Below are positions 8,394 through 16,353 of a stretch of 32,152 nucleotides of DNA, piece after piece. Both the position numbers and the translations under genes were made by a program. The stretch covers positions 1 through 32,152 of the forward strand of contig JAGAKV010000009.1 in assembly GCA_017625505.1 (NCBI GenBank). Reading direction: 5' to 3'. Source of the stretch: Clostridia bacterium (GTDB lineage: Bacteria > Bacillota > Clostridia > Christensenellales > UBA1242). A model generated the notes under the pieces. It ran no database searches, was not told where the DNA came from, and saw only the letters and a list, made by a program, of their open reading frames with translations. Every line of letters begins with the position of its first letter. The first letter of the stretch is position 1.

Positions 8394-9776
8394 ATGGCAG
8401 GAAAGGTAAAGAAAGGCTTTGGAATATATTTGTTTATATTGTTGTTATCGCTGATTGCGGCTTTTCTTATTGTTGTAATGGTGATGATTTTTAGCCCATT
8501 TAAAAATGTTTTGGGCTATCAATATGTGTTTTACCATGATGAAAACACAGAGTATAACGTGACTGGTGGCGATACAAGTGAGATGTTTGATTTTTCTTCT
8601 CTGGAAGAAATCAAAATCAATTGCAATTATGCAGACGTAGAGGTTTTGCGTACTGATGACGTAGAAAACAATGCAATTGCAATTGAAAATTTTGCAAAAG
8701 GATTTGCAAAACAAGACGGTAAAATAAAATTTTCTTATCAAATTTACTATGAAAACAGTGAGACCAAAAAAGTTCTTTGTGTTGACGTAGAAGAGGCAGA
8801 GTGCTTTCTTTACTTTTCAAAGCATGTGAAAGTGTCAATTCTGCTGCCTGAAACTGATACAGTCAACTTGTCTAATGTAAAACTAAATGTGACAAACAAC
8901 GTTGGAAACATTAGGGTTGCTCAAGGAAATAAGACGCAGCCAATTTCTTTTAGATCTCTCGATTTAAAGACTCATAGCGGAAGTATATATCTTGGGAAAG
9001 GCCTAGACAAATTTGTAGATCATGTCTTTCTCAGTACAAAGAGTGGCAATGTTGGGGGGGAAGGAGATTTGTTTGTAACTAGTTCATTCTCTTTAAACTC
9101 ATCAAGCGGAAAACTGAATTTCCAAAACATTACGTTGGGCGCGCAAACGGCGACAATGATTTTAGGAAACTCTGAGTTTGCAGCAAAAGAGATTGTTGGC
9201 AATGTAAACATTCAAATTGATGATGGTTATTTTGATGCAATTAAGCTTACAGGGGATATCAGCGGAAATAATGCGGCGGAGCAGATGACTACCTCTACCA
9301 TAACTATTGGCGAGGTTGTAGGAAACGTGAGTTTCCCTTTTGCAAATGCTGCGAGAATTAATATCAACAAGATAAGCGAAGGAAAACTGTTTGTGCACGG
9401 AACAACTGGCAGTGTAAATGTAGGTGATCTTGTTGGTGACGGTTGGGTGGAAATGACAACTGGCAGCGTTAATATCGGGCTTAGTGGACAATGTGAAATA
9501 AAAACAACTACAGGTTCGATTGATGTGGTGTACAAGCTTGCTACAATTGAAAGTGGGCTCAACTTCTATACAGAGACGGGAGCTATCAAACTCGGAGTAA
9601 ACTCTTCACTCAAGTTTTTGCTTAGCGTATACAATACAGCTGGACAGCTGAGATCAAATAATGTTTCAATTGAAGGGATTGGCTATGGATGGGAGATTCC
9701 TTTTGCAATGAACAATGGCAGCGTGCCAGTAAACATCACTTCAAACGCGAAGGTTGAAGTTGTGATAAATAAATAA
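8394..9776 (+). CDS. Membrane-anchored DUF4097-like beta-strand repeat protein
   Basis: A 460-aa protein with a basic N-terminus (MAGKVKKG), one long hydrophobic helix (about residues 10-36) and a large extracytoplasmic part made of short beta strands. Strand pairs recur with Gly/Thr/Ser turns such as LKTHSGSIYLG, STKSGNVGGEG, GTTGSVNVG, MTTGSVNIG, TTTGSIDVV and TETGAIKLG. This is the pattern of DUF4097 or adhesin-like right-handed beta-helix proteins, some of which sit near envelope-stress or LiaRS-type systems. There is no sorting signal, so it is probably held by the N-terminal anchor facing outside. It has its own promoter and terminator and therefore looks monocistronic. The family assignment rests on strand pattern only; the ligand is unknown. 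Confidence 0.75.
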   Translation: MAGKVKKGFGIYLFILLLSLIAAFLIVVMVMIFSPFKNVLGYQYVFYHDENTEYNVTGGDTSEMFDFSSLEEIKINCNYADVEVLRTDDVENNAIAIENFAKGFAKQDGKIKFSYQIYYENSETKKVLCVDVEEAECFLYFSKHVKVSILLPETDTVNLSNVKLNVTNNVGNIRVAQGNKTQPISFRSLDLKTHSGSIYLGKGLDKFVDHVFLSTKSGNVGGEGDLFVTSSFSLNSSSGKLNFQNITLGAQTATMILGNSEFAAKEIVGNVNIQIDDGYFDAIKLTGDISGNNAAEQMTTSTITIGEVVGNVSFPFANAARININKISEGKLFVHGTTGSVNVGDLVGDGWVEMTTGSVNIGLSGQCEIKTTTGSIDVVYKLATIESGLNFYTETGAIKLGVNSSLKFLLSVYNTAGQLRSNNVSIEGIGYGWEIPFAMNNGSVPVNITSNAKVEVVINK

Positions 9777-9784
9777 TCAAAAAG

Positions 9785-9824
9785 AAAAAAGCAAATCACC
9801 TAAATCGGGAATTTGCTTTTTTTT
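9785..9824 (+). terminator. Intrinsic terminator
   Basis: AAAAAAGCAAAT (9785-9796) pairs with ATTTGCTTTTTT (9811-9822) around a 14-base loop, ending in eight T's. It ends the DUF4097-like transcript. Confidence 0.85.
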
Positions 9825-9886
9825 GTTTATACCAAACAGATAATGTGTGCCAGATGACAATTTGCAGATTTTTGACGCGTTTTCGT

Positions 9887-9915
9887 TTGCGCTATGACAA
9901 AGTTTTTGCTATACT
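9887..9915 (+). promoter_or_regulatory. Promoter of the SbcCD-like pair
   Basis: TTGCGC (9887-9892), a 17-base spacer and TATACT (9910-9915). The predicted start is at about 9922, so the leader is essentially the AAAGGA ribosome binding site. Confidence 0.65.
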
Positions 9916-9933
9916 ATTACAAAGGAAAACATG

Positions 9934-10965
9934 ATGAGAATTTTACATATAGCAGACCTACATTTAGGTGCAAAAAACAGTAAACTTCCTAAGGATAAAC
10001 AAGATATACTTAAAAACGAAATGATGGAAAATTGCCATCATCTCTTTTGTGAGGTGGGACGGCGTTATGACGCGGTTGTTGTTTGTGGCGACCTCTTTCA
10101 CAGCAAAAATGTTTCAGTAAGCATTGCTGAAAGCTTTTTTAAGTATGTGCAGCAGTATGAAAAACCAGTTTTGTATGTGAGCGGAAATCATGATGAAAAA
10201 TTTATTATGCCAGAAAAACCTAATAATTTTATCGTGCTTGATGGGCAAAACCCTTCTTATCAACTTGAAGAGTGTGTGTTTTGGGCAGGCGATAATTTGA
10301 CTGGTTTTGACGAGAATAAGACAAATGTTTTACTTTTGCACGGCAACATTGAAAATCCGCAAGACAATGACTATGTTGATATTAACAGCTATCTGCAATA
10401 CAACTTTGATTACATTGCGCTTGGCCATATTCACCAAGTTAAGAAGTATAAAAAAGGCGCACATATTTTTGCTTACAGCGGAAGCCTCTTCTCTAATGGC
10501 TTTGACGAGTGTGGAGATAAAGGGTATCTTGATGTTGAAATAGAAAACAAGACGCTTGTCCGATGCGAATTTAGACCGCTAGAGCAGCGCAGATATTTAA
10601 TATGTGAATATGATATTTCGGGCGACAATTCAAATGCAGAAATTGAAGGGGGCGTAAGGGCGGAACTTCAAAAAATTGGAGCAACCAAAAAGGATGTTAT
10701 AAGGGTGATTTTGAAAGGCTATTATGAAGAGCATTTCAGCAAATCGCTCACCATCCTTGAAGAAAAGATGGAGAATTATTTTTACATTGAGTTTGAGGAT
10801 AGCTCAAAAATTAGGCTTGATATCGAAAAGCTGAAGAGTGAAACTCTGTCTTTAAAAAATGAATTTATCTCGCTTGTGGAAGAAGCTGATCTTGCGCAAG
10901 AGGTTAAAGAAAAGGTAATTAAACTTGGCATAGAAGCATTGAAAGGGGAGGATTTGTCTGTATGA
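9934..10965 (+). CDS. SbcD/Mre11/YhaO-like DNA-repair exonuclease subunit
   Basis: A calcineurin-like metallophosphoesterase of the Mre11/SbcD type, predicted to be a Mn-dependent nuclease acting on DNA ends together with the ATPase encoded next. Metal-binding motifs are in the expected order: ADLHLG near the N-terminus, CGDLFHSKN, YVSGNHDEK, LLLHGN and LGHIHQ. A capping region follows (about residues 200-343). The length (343 aa) is slightly shorter than Bacillus YhaO. AAAGGA at 9921-9926 has better spacing to the ATG at 9934 than to the adjacent ATG at 9931. The stop TGA overlaps the next ATG (ATGA at 10962-10965), the usual arrangement of sbcD/sbcC and yhaO/yhaN, which supports a complex. 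Confidence 0.88.
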   Translation: MRILHIADLHLGAKNSKLPKDKQDILKNEMMENCHHLFCEVGRRYDAVVVCGDLFHSKNVSVSIAESFFKYVQQYEKPVLYVSGNHDEKFIMPEKPNNFIVLDGQNPSYQLEECVFWAGDNLTGFDENKTNVLLLHGNIENPQDNDYVDINSYLQYNFDYIALGHIHQVKKYKKGAHIFAYSGSLFSNGFDECGDKGYLDVEIENKTLVRCEFRPLEQRRYLICEYDISGDNSNAEIEGGVRAELQKIGATKKDVIRVILKGYYEEHFSKSLTILEEKMENYFYIEFEDSSKIRLDIEKLKSETLSLKNEFISLVEEADLAQEVKEKVIKLGIEALKGEDLSV

Positions 10966-12689
10966 AGATAAAAAGACTGCATATCGATAACTTTGGCCGC
11001 TTAAGCAATGTTGACCTTGATTTCTCATCGGGAATAACGCAAATATTCAATGAAAATGGCTGGGGGAAAACGACGCTAACGATTTTTATTAAGGCCATGT
11101 TTTATGGGATGAGCGCGGCCCGCGACAATGTAAAAATGGAAAGAAAAAAATATATGCCATGGCAAGGGGGACGCTTTGGCGGATATATAGATTTTGTTTG
11201 TGAACAGGGACAGTTTCGAATCATTAGATCGTTTGCCAAAACGCCTGAAGGTGATGAAAATCAGCTTATCGACCTTGATACAAATAAAGAGGTAGACTTT
11301 CCGAAAGTAGAGCTTGGAGAGTGGATTTTTGGTGTTGGAAAAGAAACGTTTGAAATGACTGCCTTTTTCCCTCAGCTCAACTTTCTTTCGGGTGCAAATG
11401 AACAAATTTCAGCAGGAGTTCTTGGCCTTGAAAAGTTTAAATTTGATCTTGCGAATGTTGGCCAGGCTATGACCAAGATTAAAAAAGAGATTTCCGCACT
11501 TAAGAAAAACACGGTTAAACAAGCAGATATTGATCGCCTGTCAAAGCAAATAAATGAATTGCAGCTCGACCTTCGTGATGCTGAAGAGGAAATTAAGAAG
11601 GCTCAGGCAGAGATGAACGCGGAACAAGAGATTTATTCTCGTTTGTCCGTAGAAGTTGCAAAAGAGCGACAATCCATTGAAATGCAAGAGAAACTATATC
11701 TTGCAAAGGTTAAAATTGAAGACGAAATTAAGGTCAAAAACGAACAGCTTTCAAGTATGCTGCTTGCTCTTAACCAAACAGGTGAAAATCAAAGCAATAG
11801 TAAGCAAAAACGTAGCACAACTTCTAACTTAGTTTTCTTTATTGCGATTTTAATGATTGGCGCAGGTGTGGGCTTGGGGGTAAGCCAAGTGCTATCGTGG
11901 ATAATTTCGGGCGTGATTTGCGGAGCCGGGCTTATTGTGGGCGTTATTGCCTTTCTAGTAAGTAAAAAGAAGGGAACTTCGATAATTCAAGAGAGCAATG
12001 CAAATACTGTGGATGAAAAGACAATAGAAGACTGTCAAAATGAGATAAACAATTTAAAACATGCTCTTTCAAATTATCAAGATGTCCAGATGCCAGATAA
12101 ACGATTAGTTGAAGAAAAACAGCAACATGCATTTAATTGCAAACTAAAAATCGAGAGGCTGTCCGGCGTGCTTCAAAATTTATCATATCAAAGAGAGCGC
12201 CTCGTTAAAGAAATAGAAGAGCTGGGAGAGGATATCGCTTCAAAAAGTGCATTGCAGGGAAGCGTTGAAGAGAAGATTCATATTTTGGAGTGTACACATG
12301 AATACCTGCTGCAAGCAAAGGAAAATGTATCTGCTCGTTTTGTGGGACCGATTAACCGTGAACTTAAAGAATTTTTAAGCAGATTTGATATGCGCGGAAG
12401 AGATTACGTGGTCGACACAAATTTTGATGTGAAAGAAAATACCGTAAATGGGATAAAACCTTTCGAGCACTCAAGTCAGGGCTATCGCGATATTGTATCG
12501 CTTACAATGAGATTTTTACTTATCAAGCAGATTTATAAGCAGGAAAATCCATTCGTCTTGTTGGACGATAGTTTTGTGAATCTTGATGATCAAAACTTTG
12601 ATAAGGCAAAGGAAATTTTAGATGAGTTTGCCAAAGAATATCAAATTTTCTATATCTGCTGTAATAAAGCAAACAGAATAAAAGACTAG
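10962..12689 (+). CDS. SbcC/Rad50/YhaN-like ATPase with membrane hairpin
   Basis: A 575-aa SMC-like ATPase, the partner of the upstream nuclease. Its N-terminus is MKIKRLHIDNFGRLSNVDLD and its Walker A is NENGWGKTT (residues 30-38), where the first Gly of the P-loop is Asn. A helical arm with strong coiled-coil character covers about residues 165-260 (QINELQLDLRDAEEEIKKAQ). Then come two hydrophobic helices (about 286-333; LVFFIAILMIGAGVGLG and VICGAGLIVGVIAFLV), then a second coiled coil, an ABC-type signature (SSQGYRDIVSL) and Walker B (FVLLDDSFVNLDD). The membrane pair replaces the zinc-hook apex, as in Bacillus YhaN, but the arms are shorter (YhaN is above 900 aa). It likely tethers the nuclease complex to the membrane. 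A ribosome binding site (AGGGGAGG) lies in the end of the upstream gene. Confidence 0.87.
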   Translation: MKIKRLHIDNFGRLSNVDLDFSSGITQIFNENGWGKTTLTIFIKAMFYGMSAARDNVKMERKKYMPWQGGRFGGYIDFVCEQGQFRIIRSFAKTPEGDENQLIDLDTNKEVDFPKVELGEWIFGVGKETFEMTAFFPQLNFLSGANEQISAGVLGLEKFKFDLANVGQAMTKIKKEISALKKNTVKQADIDRLSKQINELQLDLRDAEEEIKKAQAEMNAEQEIYSRLSVEVAKERQSIEMQEKLYLAKVKIEDEIKVKNEQLSSMLLALNQTGENQSNSKQKRSTTSNLVFFIAILMIGAGVGLGVSQVLSWIISGVICGAGLIVGVIAFLVSKKKGTSIIQESNANTVDEKTIEDCQNEINNLKHALSNYQDVQMPDKRLVEEKQQHAFNCKLKIERLSGVLQNLSYQRERLVKEIEELGEDIASKSALQGSVEEKIHILECTHEYLLQAKENVSARFVGPINRELKEFLSRFDMRGRDYVVDTNFDVKENTVNGIKPFEHSSQGYRDIVSLTMRFLLIKQIYKQENPFVLLDDSFVNLDDQNFDKAKEILDEFAKEYQIFYICCNKANRIKD

Positions 12690-12705
12690 TCAATAGTCTT
12701 TTTTT
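12681..12705 (+). terminator. Intrinsic terminator containing the stop codon
   Basis: AAAGACTA (12681-12688), loop GTCAA, TAGTCTTT (12694-12701), ending in seven T's. The TAG stop of the SbcC-like gene (12687-12689) is part of the hairpin. Confidence 0.8.
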
Positions 12706-12906
12706 ATTGTAATCTATATTATTTTGTTTTATAAGCTATAAAACGTAGGTGCCCCAAACGCCGAGCTTGATTTTTCTGTTTTAGCAATTTTTTTTTGATA
12801 AAATTAAAAAACTTTAGAAAAACAGTTGATTTTTATGAAAAAATCTGATATAGTATTAGAGTCAACCTTGGATAGCACATATAATGTAATGATAAGGTGA
12901 TAATTT
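12690..12906. other. Intergenic leader upstream of the tRNA cluster
   Basis: About 200 bases without a credible reading frame. Contents: a perfect 8-bp inverted repeat (GTTTTATA, AGC, TATAAAAC) at 12726-12744, a T-tract, and tRNA promoter elements. The first is TTGATT (12826-12831), 17 bases, TATAGT (12849-12854). A second -10-like TATAAT at 12880-12885 has only a weak -35 (TTAGAG) 18 bases upstream. I see no recognisable riboswitch. Confidence 0.55.
12826..12854 (+). promoter_or_regulatory. tRNA-Gly promoter
   Basis: TTGATT (12826-12831), a 17-base spacer and TATAGT (12849-12854), about 50 bases before the mature 5' end of tRNA-Gly. Confidence 0.6.
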
Positions 12907-12981
12907 GCGGGAGTGGCTCAGTGGTAGAGCGTTGCCTTGCCAAGGCAAATGTCGCGGGTTCGAATCCCGTCTTCCGCTCCA
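12907..12981 (+). tRNA. tRNA-Gly (GCC)
   Basis: A 75-nt cloverleaf with encoded CCA. Acceptor GCGGGAG pairs with CTTCCGC (one G-U pair). The D arm is GCTC/GAGC, anticodon stem TTGCC/GGCAA with loop TTGCCAA (anticodon GCC), and the T arm has TTCGAAT in the loop. Its last 31 bases plus one more are duplicated 180 bp downstream. Confidence 0.97.
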
Positions 12982-13130
12982 TTACAACTGATTTTGCAAA
13001 TATCATTGCGACATTTGCCGAATCGGATTCCTTGAAAATCGTAAGATTTTTAAGGGCGAAGAAAACCTACTTGTAAGGGCGCAACTTTTGCGAATAGCAA
13101 AATAAGCAAAAATGTAGTGTTTTCGCAGCG

Positions 13131-13162
13131 GTCGTGGGTTCGAATCCCGTCTTCCGCTCCAT
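13131..13162 (+). repeat. Duplicated 3' end of tRNA-Gly (att-like direct repeat)
   Basis: Thirty-two bases here repeat 12951-12982 with a single C-to-T change: the T arm, the 3' acceptor strand and CCA plus one T. The offset is exactly 180 bp. No 5' half of a tRNA precedes this copy, so it is not a functional tRNA. A tRNA 3'-end duplication is what site-specific integrases of the tRNA-targeting type leave behind. The 148 bp between the copies hold only small hairpins (AAAATC/GATTTT at about 13037-13050 and CGCAA/TTGCG at about 13080-13092) and no gene, so if an element was ever here only a remnant stays. A decayed duplicate tRNA is the alternative. Confidence 0.8.
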
Positions 13163-13211
13163 AGACTTATTTGGCATAGTGTTGGTTGCGACATGGCAAA
13201 CATGCCAATTT

Positions 13212-13286
13212 GGTACCATCGCCAAGCGGTAAGGCAAAAGTCTGCAAAACTTTTATTCCCCGGTTCAAATCCGGGTGGTACCTCCA
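13212..13286 (+). tRNA. tRNA-Cys (GCA)
   Basis: Acceptor GGTACCA pairs with TGGTACC, followed by T and encoded CCA. The anticodon loop gives GCA, and the T loop is TTCAAAT. Length is 75 nt. Confidence 0.95.
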
Positions 13287-13288
13287 TT

Positions 13289-13320
13289 ATAGCGACCGCA
13301 AAGGTCGCTATTGTTGTTTG
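13289..13320 (+). terminator. Terminator after tRNA-Cys
   Basis: ATAGCGACC (13289-13297), loop GCAAA, GGTCGCTAT (13303-13311), followed by TGTTGTTTGT. A nine-bp perfect stem begins three bases after the CCA. Confidence 0.8.
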
Positions 13321-13428
13321 TATGGCACATAAAAAGTTATAGCTGATTTGCAGCATGGCTGCTCGATACAAAATATTTATTTTCTTGAAAATGACAAACA
13401 TTTTTAAACAACTTAAGATTTATCACAT

Positions 13429-13514
<86 letters not shown>

Positions 13515-13522
13515 AAATTTAT

Positions 13523-13567
13523 TCGCTATAAGCCTTGTGATAAAAGGCTTATAGCGATTTTTGTTTT
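13523..13567 (+). terminator. Strong terminator after tRNA-Leu
   Basis: A 14-bp perfect stem (TCGCTATAAGCCTT at 13523-13536 with AAGGCTTATAGCGA at 13544-13557) followed by TTTTTGTTTT. Confidence 0.9.
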
Positions 13568-13650
13568 GATACAAAATTTTGGGACGAAATTTGCAAATGA
13601 TGCAAAAAGTGAACTTCATTTTTGCATTTTTTCTATCAAATTTTGTATCA
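13567..13650. repeat. Nested AT-rich inverted repeat
   Basis: A 13-bp perfect outer inverted repeat (TGATACAAAATTT at 13567-13579; AAATTTTGTATCA at 13638-13650) encloses a second hairpin (ATGCAAAAA at 13600-13608; TTTTTGCAT at 13619-13627). A third partial copy of the outer arm (TTTGTATCAAAAT) follows at about 13655. No gene lies within. It may be a small MITE-like or REP-like element, or a structured RNA; the sequence alone does not decide. Confidence 0.55.
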
Positions 13651-13726
13651 GGTATTTGTATCAAAATATATACTATAAATTACTATATATTTTTTGCCTG
13701 TTTTTTTATTTAAATGAGTAAAAAGT

Positions 13727-13756
13727 TTGCACGATAGGTTGTGGATTTGCTATAAT
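13727..13756 (+). promoter_or_regulatory. Promoter of the isomerase-like gene
   Basis: TTGCAC (13727-13732), an 18-base spacer and TATAAT (13751-13756). AGGAG at 13765-13769 precedes the ATG at 13776, so the leader is about 13 bases. Confidence 0.7.
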
Positions 13757-13775
13757 CAAGTTATAGGAGATCAAA

Positions 13776-14615
13776 ATGTTTGAGATTGGAATAAGTTCCA
13801 ACAATGAGTGCGGAAAAGATTATAAGGAAATTTTGCAAAATATCAAAGATGCGGGTTTTGAAAATGTTATGCTTTCTGCAAAGTCTGGAAAGATGGAGGA
13901 AGTGATTGAATACGCATATTCCTTAGGGCTTAAAATCCCATATTTTCATGTAGATTACAAAGACGCAAGTGATTTGTGGGTAAAGGGGAAATCGAATGCT
14001 CGGTATGTAAATTATCTTAAGTCTACAATGGAGACTTTGGGTAAGTATGAGATTCCTATTGCTATTATTCATGCGACAATGGGTGAGGCGTCGCTTCTTG
14101 CCCTTCCTCCAAATAAGCACGGGGTTGATTGCATGAAAGAGGTGCTACAAGTGGCAGAACGAAACAACGTTAAGATTGCGGTTGAAAATTGTGATAAACC
14201 AAATTTTAGAAGCGTTGCGTATCTTCTTGATCATATTGACTCGAAGTCCTTTGGCTTTTGTTACGACGCGGGGCATCATAATTTATATCTTCCCAAAAAG
14301 AATCTTTTAAAGAAATATGGCAACAGAGTGATGGCCATCCATCTTCATGATAATTTGATGGACTGGAAGGTGGGATATGATTATTCTAGAGATATGCACT
14401 ATCTGCCATTTGACGGAAAAATAAATTATGAAAAGGTCTGCAAAAACCTTGCCAAGGCAAATTATAACGGCATTATTATGCTTGAATTACATAAAAAATC
14501 AATGAATACACCATATATTTATGATGATATGGCGATTGAAGATTTTTTGAAGCTGGCAAAAAGCCGTGCCAAACTTGTTGGAAACAAAATTCAAGGCTAT
14601 AAACAACACAGATAG
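13776..14615 (+). CDS. Sugar phosphate isomerase/epimerase-like TIM barrel
   Basis: A 279-aa member of the xylose-isomerase-like TIM-barrel (AP endonuclease 2) superfamily. Strand-end residues that usually hold the divalent metal are present in order: Glu in IAVENCDKPN, Asp and His in FCYDAGHHN, His in AIHLHDN and Glu in IIMLELHK. An N-terminal IGISSNNE and IAIIHATMG match the first and middle strands. No signal peptide. It is preceded by its own promoter and tRNA genes and followed 100 bases later by an independent promoter, so it appears monocistronic. The substrate cannot be told; hydroxypyruvate isomerase, IolE/IolI-like and tagatose epimerase-like enzymes share the fold, and an endonuclease role is less likely. 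Confidence 0.85.
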   Translation: MFEIGISSNNECGKDYKEILQNIKDAGFENVMLSAKSGKMEEVIEYAYSLGLKIPYFHVDYKDASDLWVKGKSNARYVNYLKSTMETLGKYEIPIAIIHATMGEASLLALPPNKHGVDCMKEVLQVAERNNVKIAVENCDKPNFRSVAYLLDHIDSKSFGFCYDAGHHNLYLPKKNLLKKYGNRVMAIHLHDNLMDWKVGYDYSRDMHYLPFDGKINYEKVCKNLAKANYNGIIMLELHKKSMNTPYIYDDMAIEDFLKLAKSRAKLVGNKIQGYKQHR

Positions 14616-14651
14616 ACGTTTGTGGTGCTGATTATAATTTTATATAAAATC

Positions 14652-14680
14652 TTGACTAAATGAAAAAATTATGCTATTAT
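14652..14680 (+). promoter_or_regulatory. Promoter of the nfeD-slipin operon
   Basis: TTGACT (14652-14657), a 17-base spacer and TATTAT (14675-14680). AAGGAGG at 14705-14711 serves the first gene. Confidence 0.7.
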
Positions 14681-14717
14681 AAAAACAAGATAAATATTAT
14701 AAAAAAGGAGGGAAATT

Positions 14718-15257
14718 ATGCCGATTGAATTTTGGGTATGGCTTGGAGTTATCGTTGTGGCTGTAGTTGTAGAAATGATTACGCTCGATCTTGTAGCGAT
14801 TTGGTTTGCTGCGGGTGCTGTAGTGCCTTTTATTCTCTCTGCATTTGAAGGAACGCCACTTTGGCTTGAGATTGTGCTGTTTGTTGTTGCTTCGGGGCTG
14901 CTTATCGCCTTTATGAGAAAGGTAGCACAAAAACTGTTATATAAAAACAGCGACGGCAAAACCAATACAGATATGTTTAAAGGACAAACGCGCAAACTGC
15001 TTAAAAGCATCACGTATGATAAGAGTGGTGCAATCAACTTTAATGGGGTTGTGTGGACGGCGATCACAGAAGATGGCAGTGAAATTAAAGCAGGACAATA
15101 TGTTGACGTGTTGAGAATTCAAGGCAACAAAATTATTGTTAAACGCAGCAATAAAAAGGCGGAAACGCAAACGAGAATTACTAGCATAGAAAAGATTAAA
15201 ACAGAAGAAACTATAAAAGAAACAAGCGAAGAAATCGCTGAAGAAAAGGGGGAATAA
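14718..15257 (+). CDS. NfeD-family membrane protein
   Basis: A 179-aa short NfeD-type protein, the usual partner of stomatin/slipin scaffolds in membrane microdomains. Two to three membrane helices fill residues 1-72 (EFWVWLGVIVVAVVVEM, then DLVAIWFAAGAVVPFIL and WLEIVLFVVASGLLIAFM), with the family's Glu in the first helix and WFAAGA motif. A C-terminal OB-fold (about 80-150: FKGQTRKLLKSI, GVVWTAI, AGQYVDVLRIQGNKIIV) faces the cytoplasm, then a charged tail rich in Glu and Lys. It is the short form without the ClpP-like protease domain. The slipin gene begins three bases after the stop, and the pair is a classic conserved operon. Confidence 0.9.
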   Translation: MPIEFWVWLGVIVVAVVVEMITLDLVAIWFAAGAVVPFILSAFEGTPLWLEIVLFVVASGLLIAFMRKVAQKLLYKNSDGKTNTDMFKGQTRKLLKSITYDKSGAINFNGVVWTAITEDGSEIKAGQYVDVLRIQGNKIIVKRSNKKAETQTRITSIEKIKTEETIKETSEEIAEEKGE

Positions 15258-15260
15258 ACT

Positions 15261-16247
15261 ATGCCAGCTTGGGCTATTGTAATTATTGTTTTAGGAGCAC
15301 TTGCTATTGTAGCACTTTGCTTCTCAATTAGAATTGTTAGACAGGCAACTGCGGTTGTCGTTGAAAGACTTGGAAAATATCACAAAACACTTGATACAGG
15401 TGTGCATATTGTGCTTCCATTCTTTGATAAAACTCACAAACCTATCAGCTTGAAAGAAATTGTTGCGGACTTTCAACCACAACCAGTTATTACTAAAGAT
15501 AACGTAACTATGCAAATTGACACTGTTGTATATTTTCAAGTGACTGATGCAAAACTTTACTCTTATGGAGTAGACAGACCAATCAGAGCGATTGAAAACC
15601 TTACAGCAACTACGCTTCGTAACATCGTTGGAGAACTTGAACTTGACGAAACTCTTACATCGCGTGATACTGTAAACAACAAGATGAGACTTATTCTTGA
15701 CGAAGCAACTGACCCATGGGGAATTAAAATCAATCGTGTTGAGCTTAAAAACATCCTTCCACCTCAAGATATTCAAGAGGCAATGGATAAACAAATGAAG
15801 GCAGAGCGCGAGAGAAGAGAACAAATTCTTAGAGCGGAAGGAGAAAAGAGAGCAAGCATCCTTGTTGCAGAAGGTGAAAAAACAGCGCAAATTTTACGTG
15901 CAGAAGCGGCAAAGGAAACAAAAATTATGGAAGCAGAAGCACAAAAAGCAGCTCTTCTTGCAATTGCAGAAGGTGAAAGCAAGGCAATCACACTTATCAA
16001 CGAGGCAAATCCAAATGCTGCATATGTAACCCTTCAAGGATTTGAAGCGCTTAAGAAACTTGCTGACGGTCACGCCACAAAACTCATTGTGCCAAGCGAG
16101 ATTCAAAACGTAACAGGTCTTCTTGCTTCAATGAGCGAGGTTGTAAAGAAAGACGGCGGTCCAACAATCAATATTACAAGAGCAGTTGAAGGCAGCAGCC
16201 AAGCAACAAAAGCTGCCGAGGCTAAAAAGACAACGAAGAAAAAATAA
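15261..16247 (+). CDS. Slipin/stomatin-like SPFH (band 7) protein
   Basis: A 328-aa QmcA/slipin-type protein predicted to oligomerise on the inner face of the membrane and organise microdomains with NfeD. A single N-terminal hydrophobic segment (about residues 3-22) is followed by the SPFH domain (TAVVVERLGKYHKTLDTG, then VITKDNVTMQIDTVVYFQV and RNIVGELELDETLTSRD). The long helical region, about 185-245, contains repeated units built on AEGEK/AEAQK (RAEGEKRASILVAEGEK), typical of slipin coiled coils. The C-terminus is Lys/Ala rich. The start codon lies three bases beyond the nfeD stop, with GGGGGA in the end of nfeD as ribosome binding site. A terminator follows. Confidence 0.93.
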   Translation: MPAWAIVIIVLGALAIVALCFSIRIVRQATAVVVERLGKYHKTLDTGVHIVLPFFDKTHKPISLKEIVADFQPQPVITKDNVTMQIDTVVYFQVTDAKLYSYGVDRPIRAIENLTATTLRNIVGELELDETLTSRDTVNNKMRLILDEATDPWGIKINRVELKNILPPQDIQEAMDKQMKAERERREQILRAEGEKRASILVAEGEKTAQILRAEAAKETKIMEAEAQKAALLAIAEGESKAITLINEANPNAAYVTLQGFEALKKLADGHATKLIVPSEIQNVTGLLASMSEVVKKDGGPTINITRAVEGSSQATKAAEAKKTTKKK

Positions 16248-16253
16248 GCAATC

Positions 16254-16281
16254 AAAGAAGGCTAAAAAGGCCTTCTTTTTT
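16254..16281 (+). terminator. Terminator after the slipin gene
   Basis: AAAGAAGGC (16254-16262), a 7-base loop, GCCTTCTTT (16270-16278), ending in a run of T's. Confidence 0.9.
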
Positions 16282-16353
16282 GTTGTTTTGCAATTCCGTA
16301 TGCTTGAGAAAAGAAAAGCAAGAAAAAAACTTGTAATTAATCTTTTTAAATAC

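Noticed and set aside
13003..13401. A 132-aa reading frame on the minus strand across the tRNA region
   Set aside because: It reads the tRNAs antisense (GRRDSNPRPL-type and PPGFEPGN-type segments), a well-known annotation artefact.
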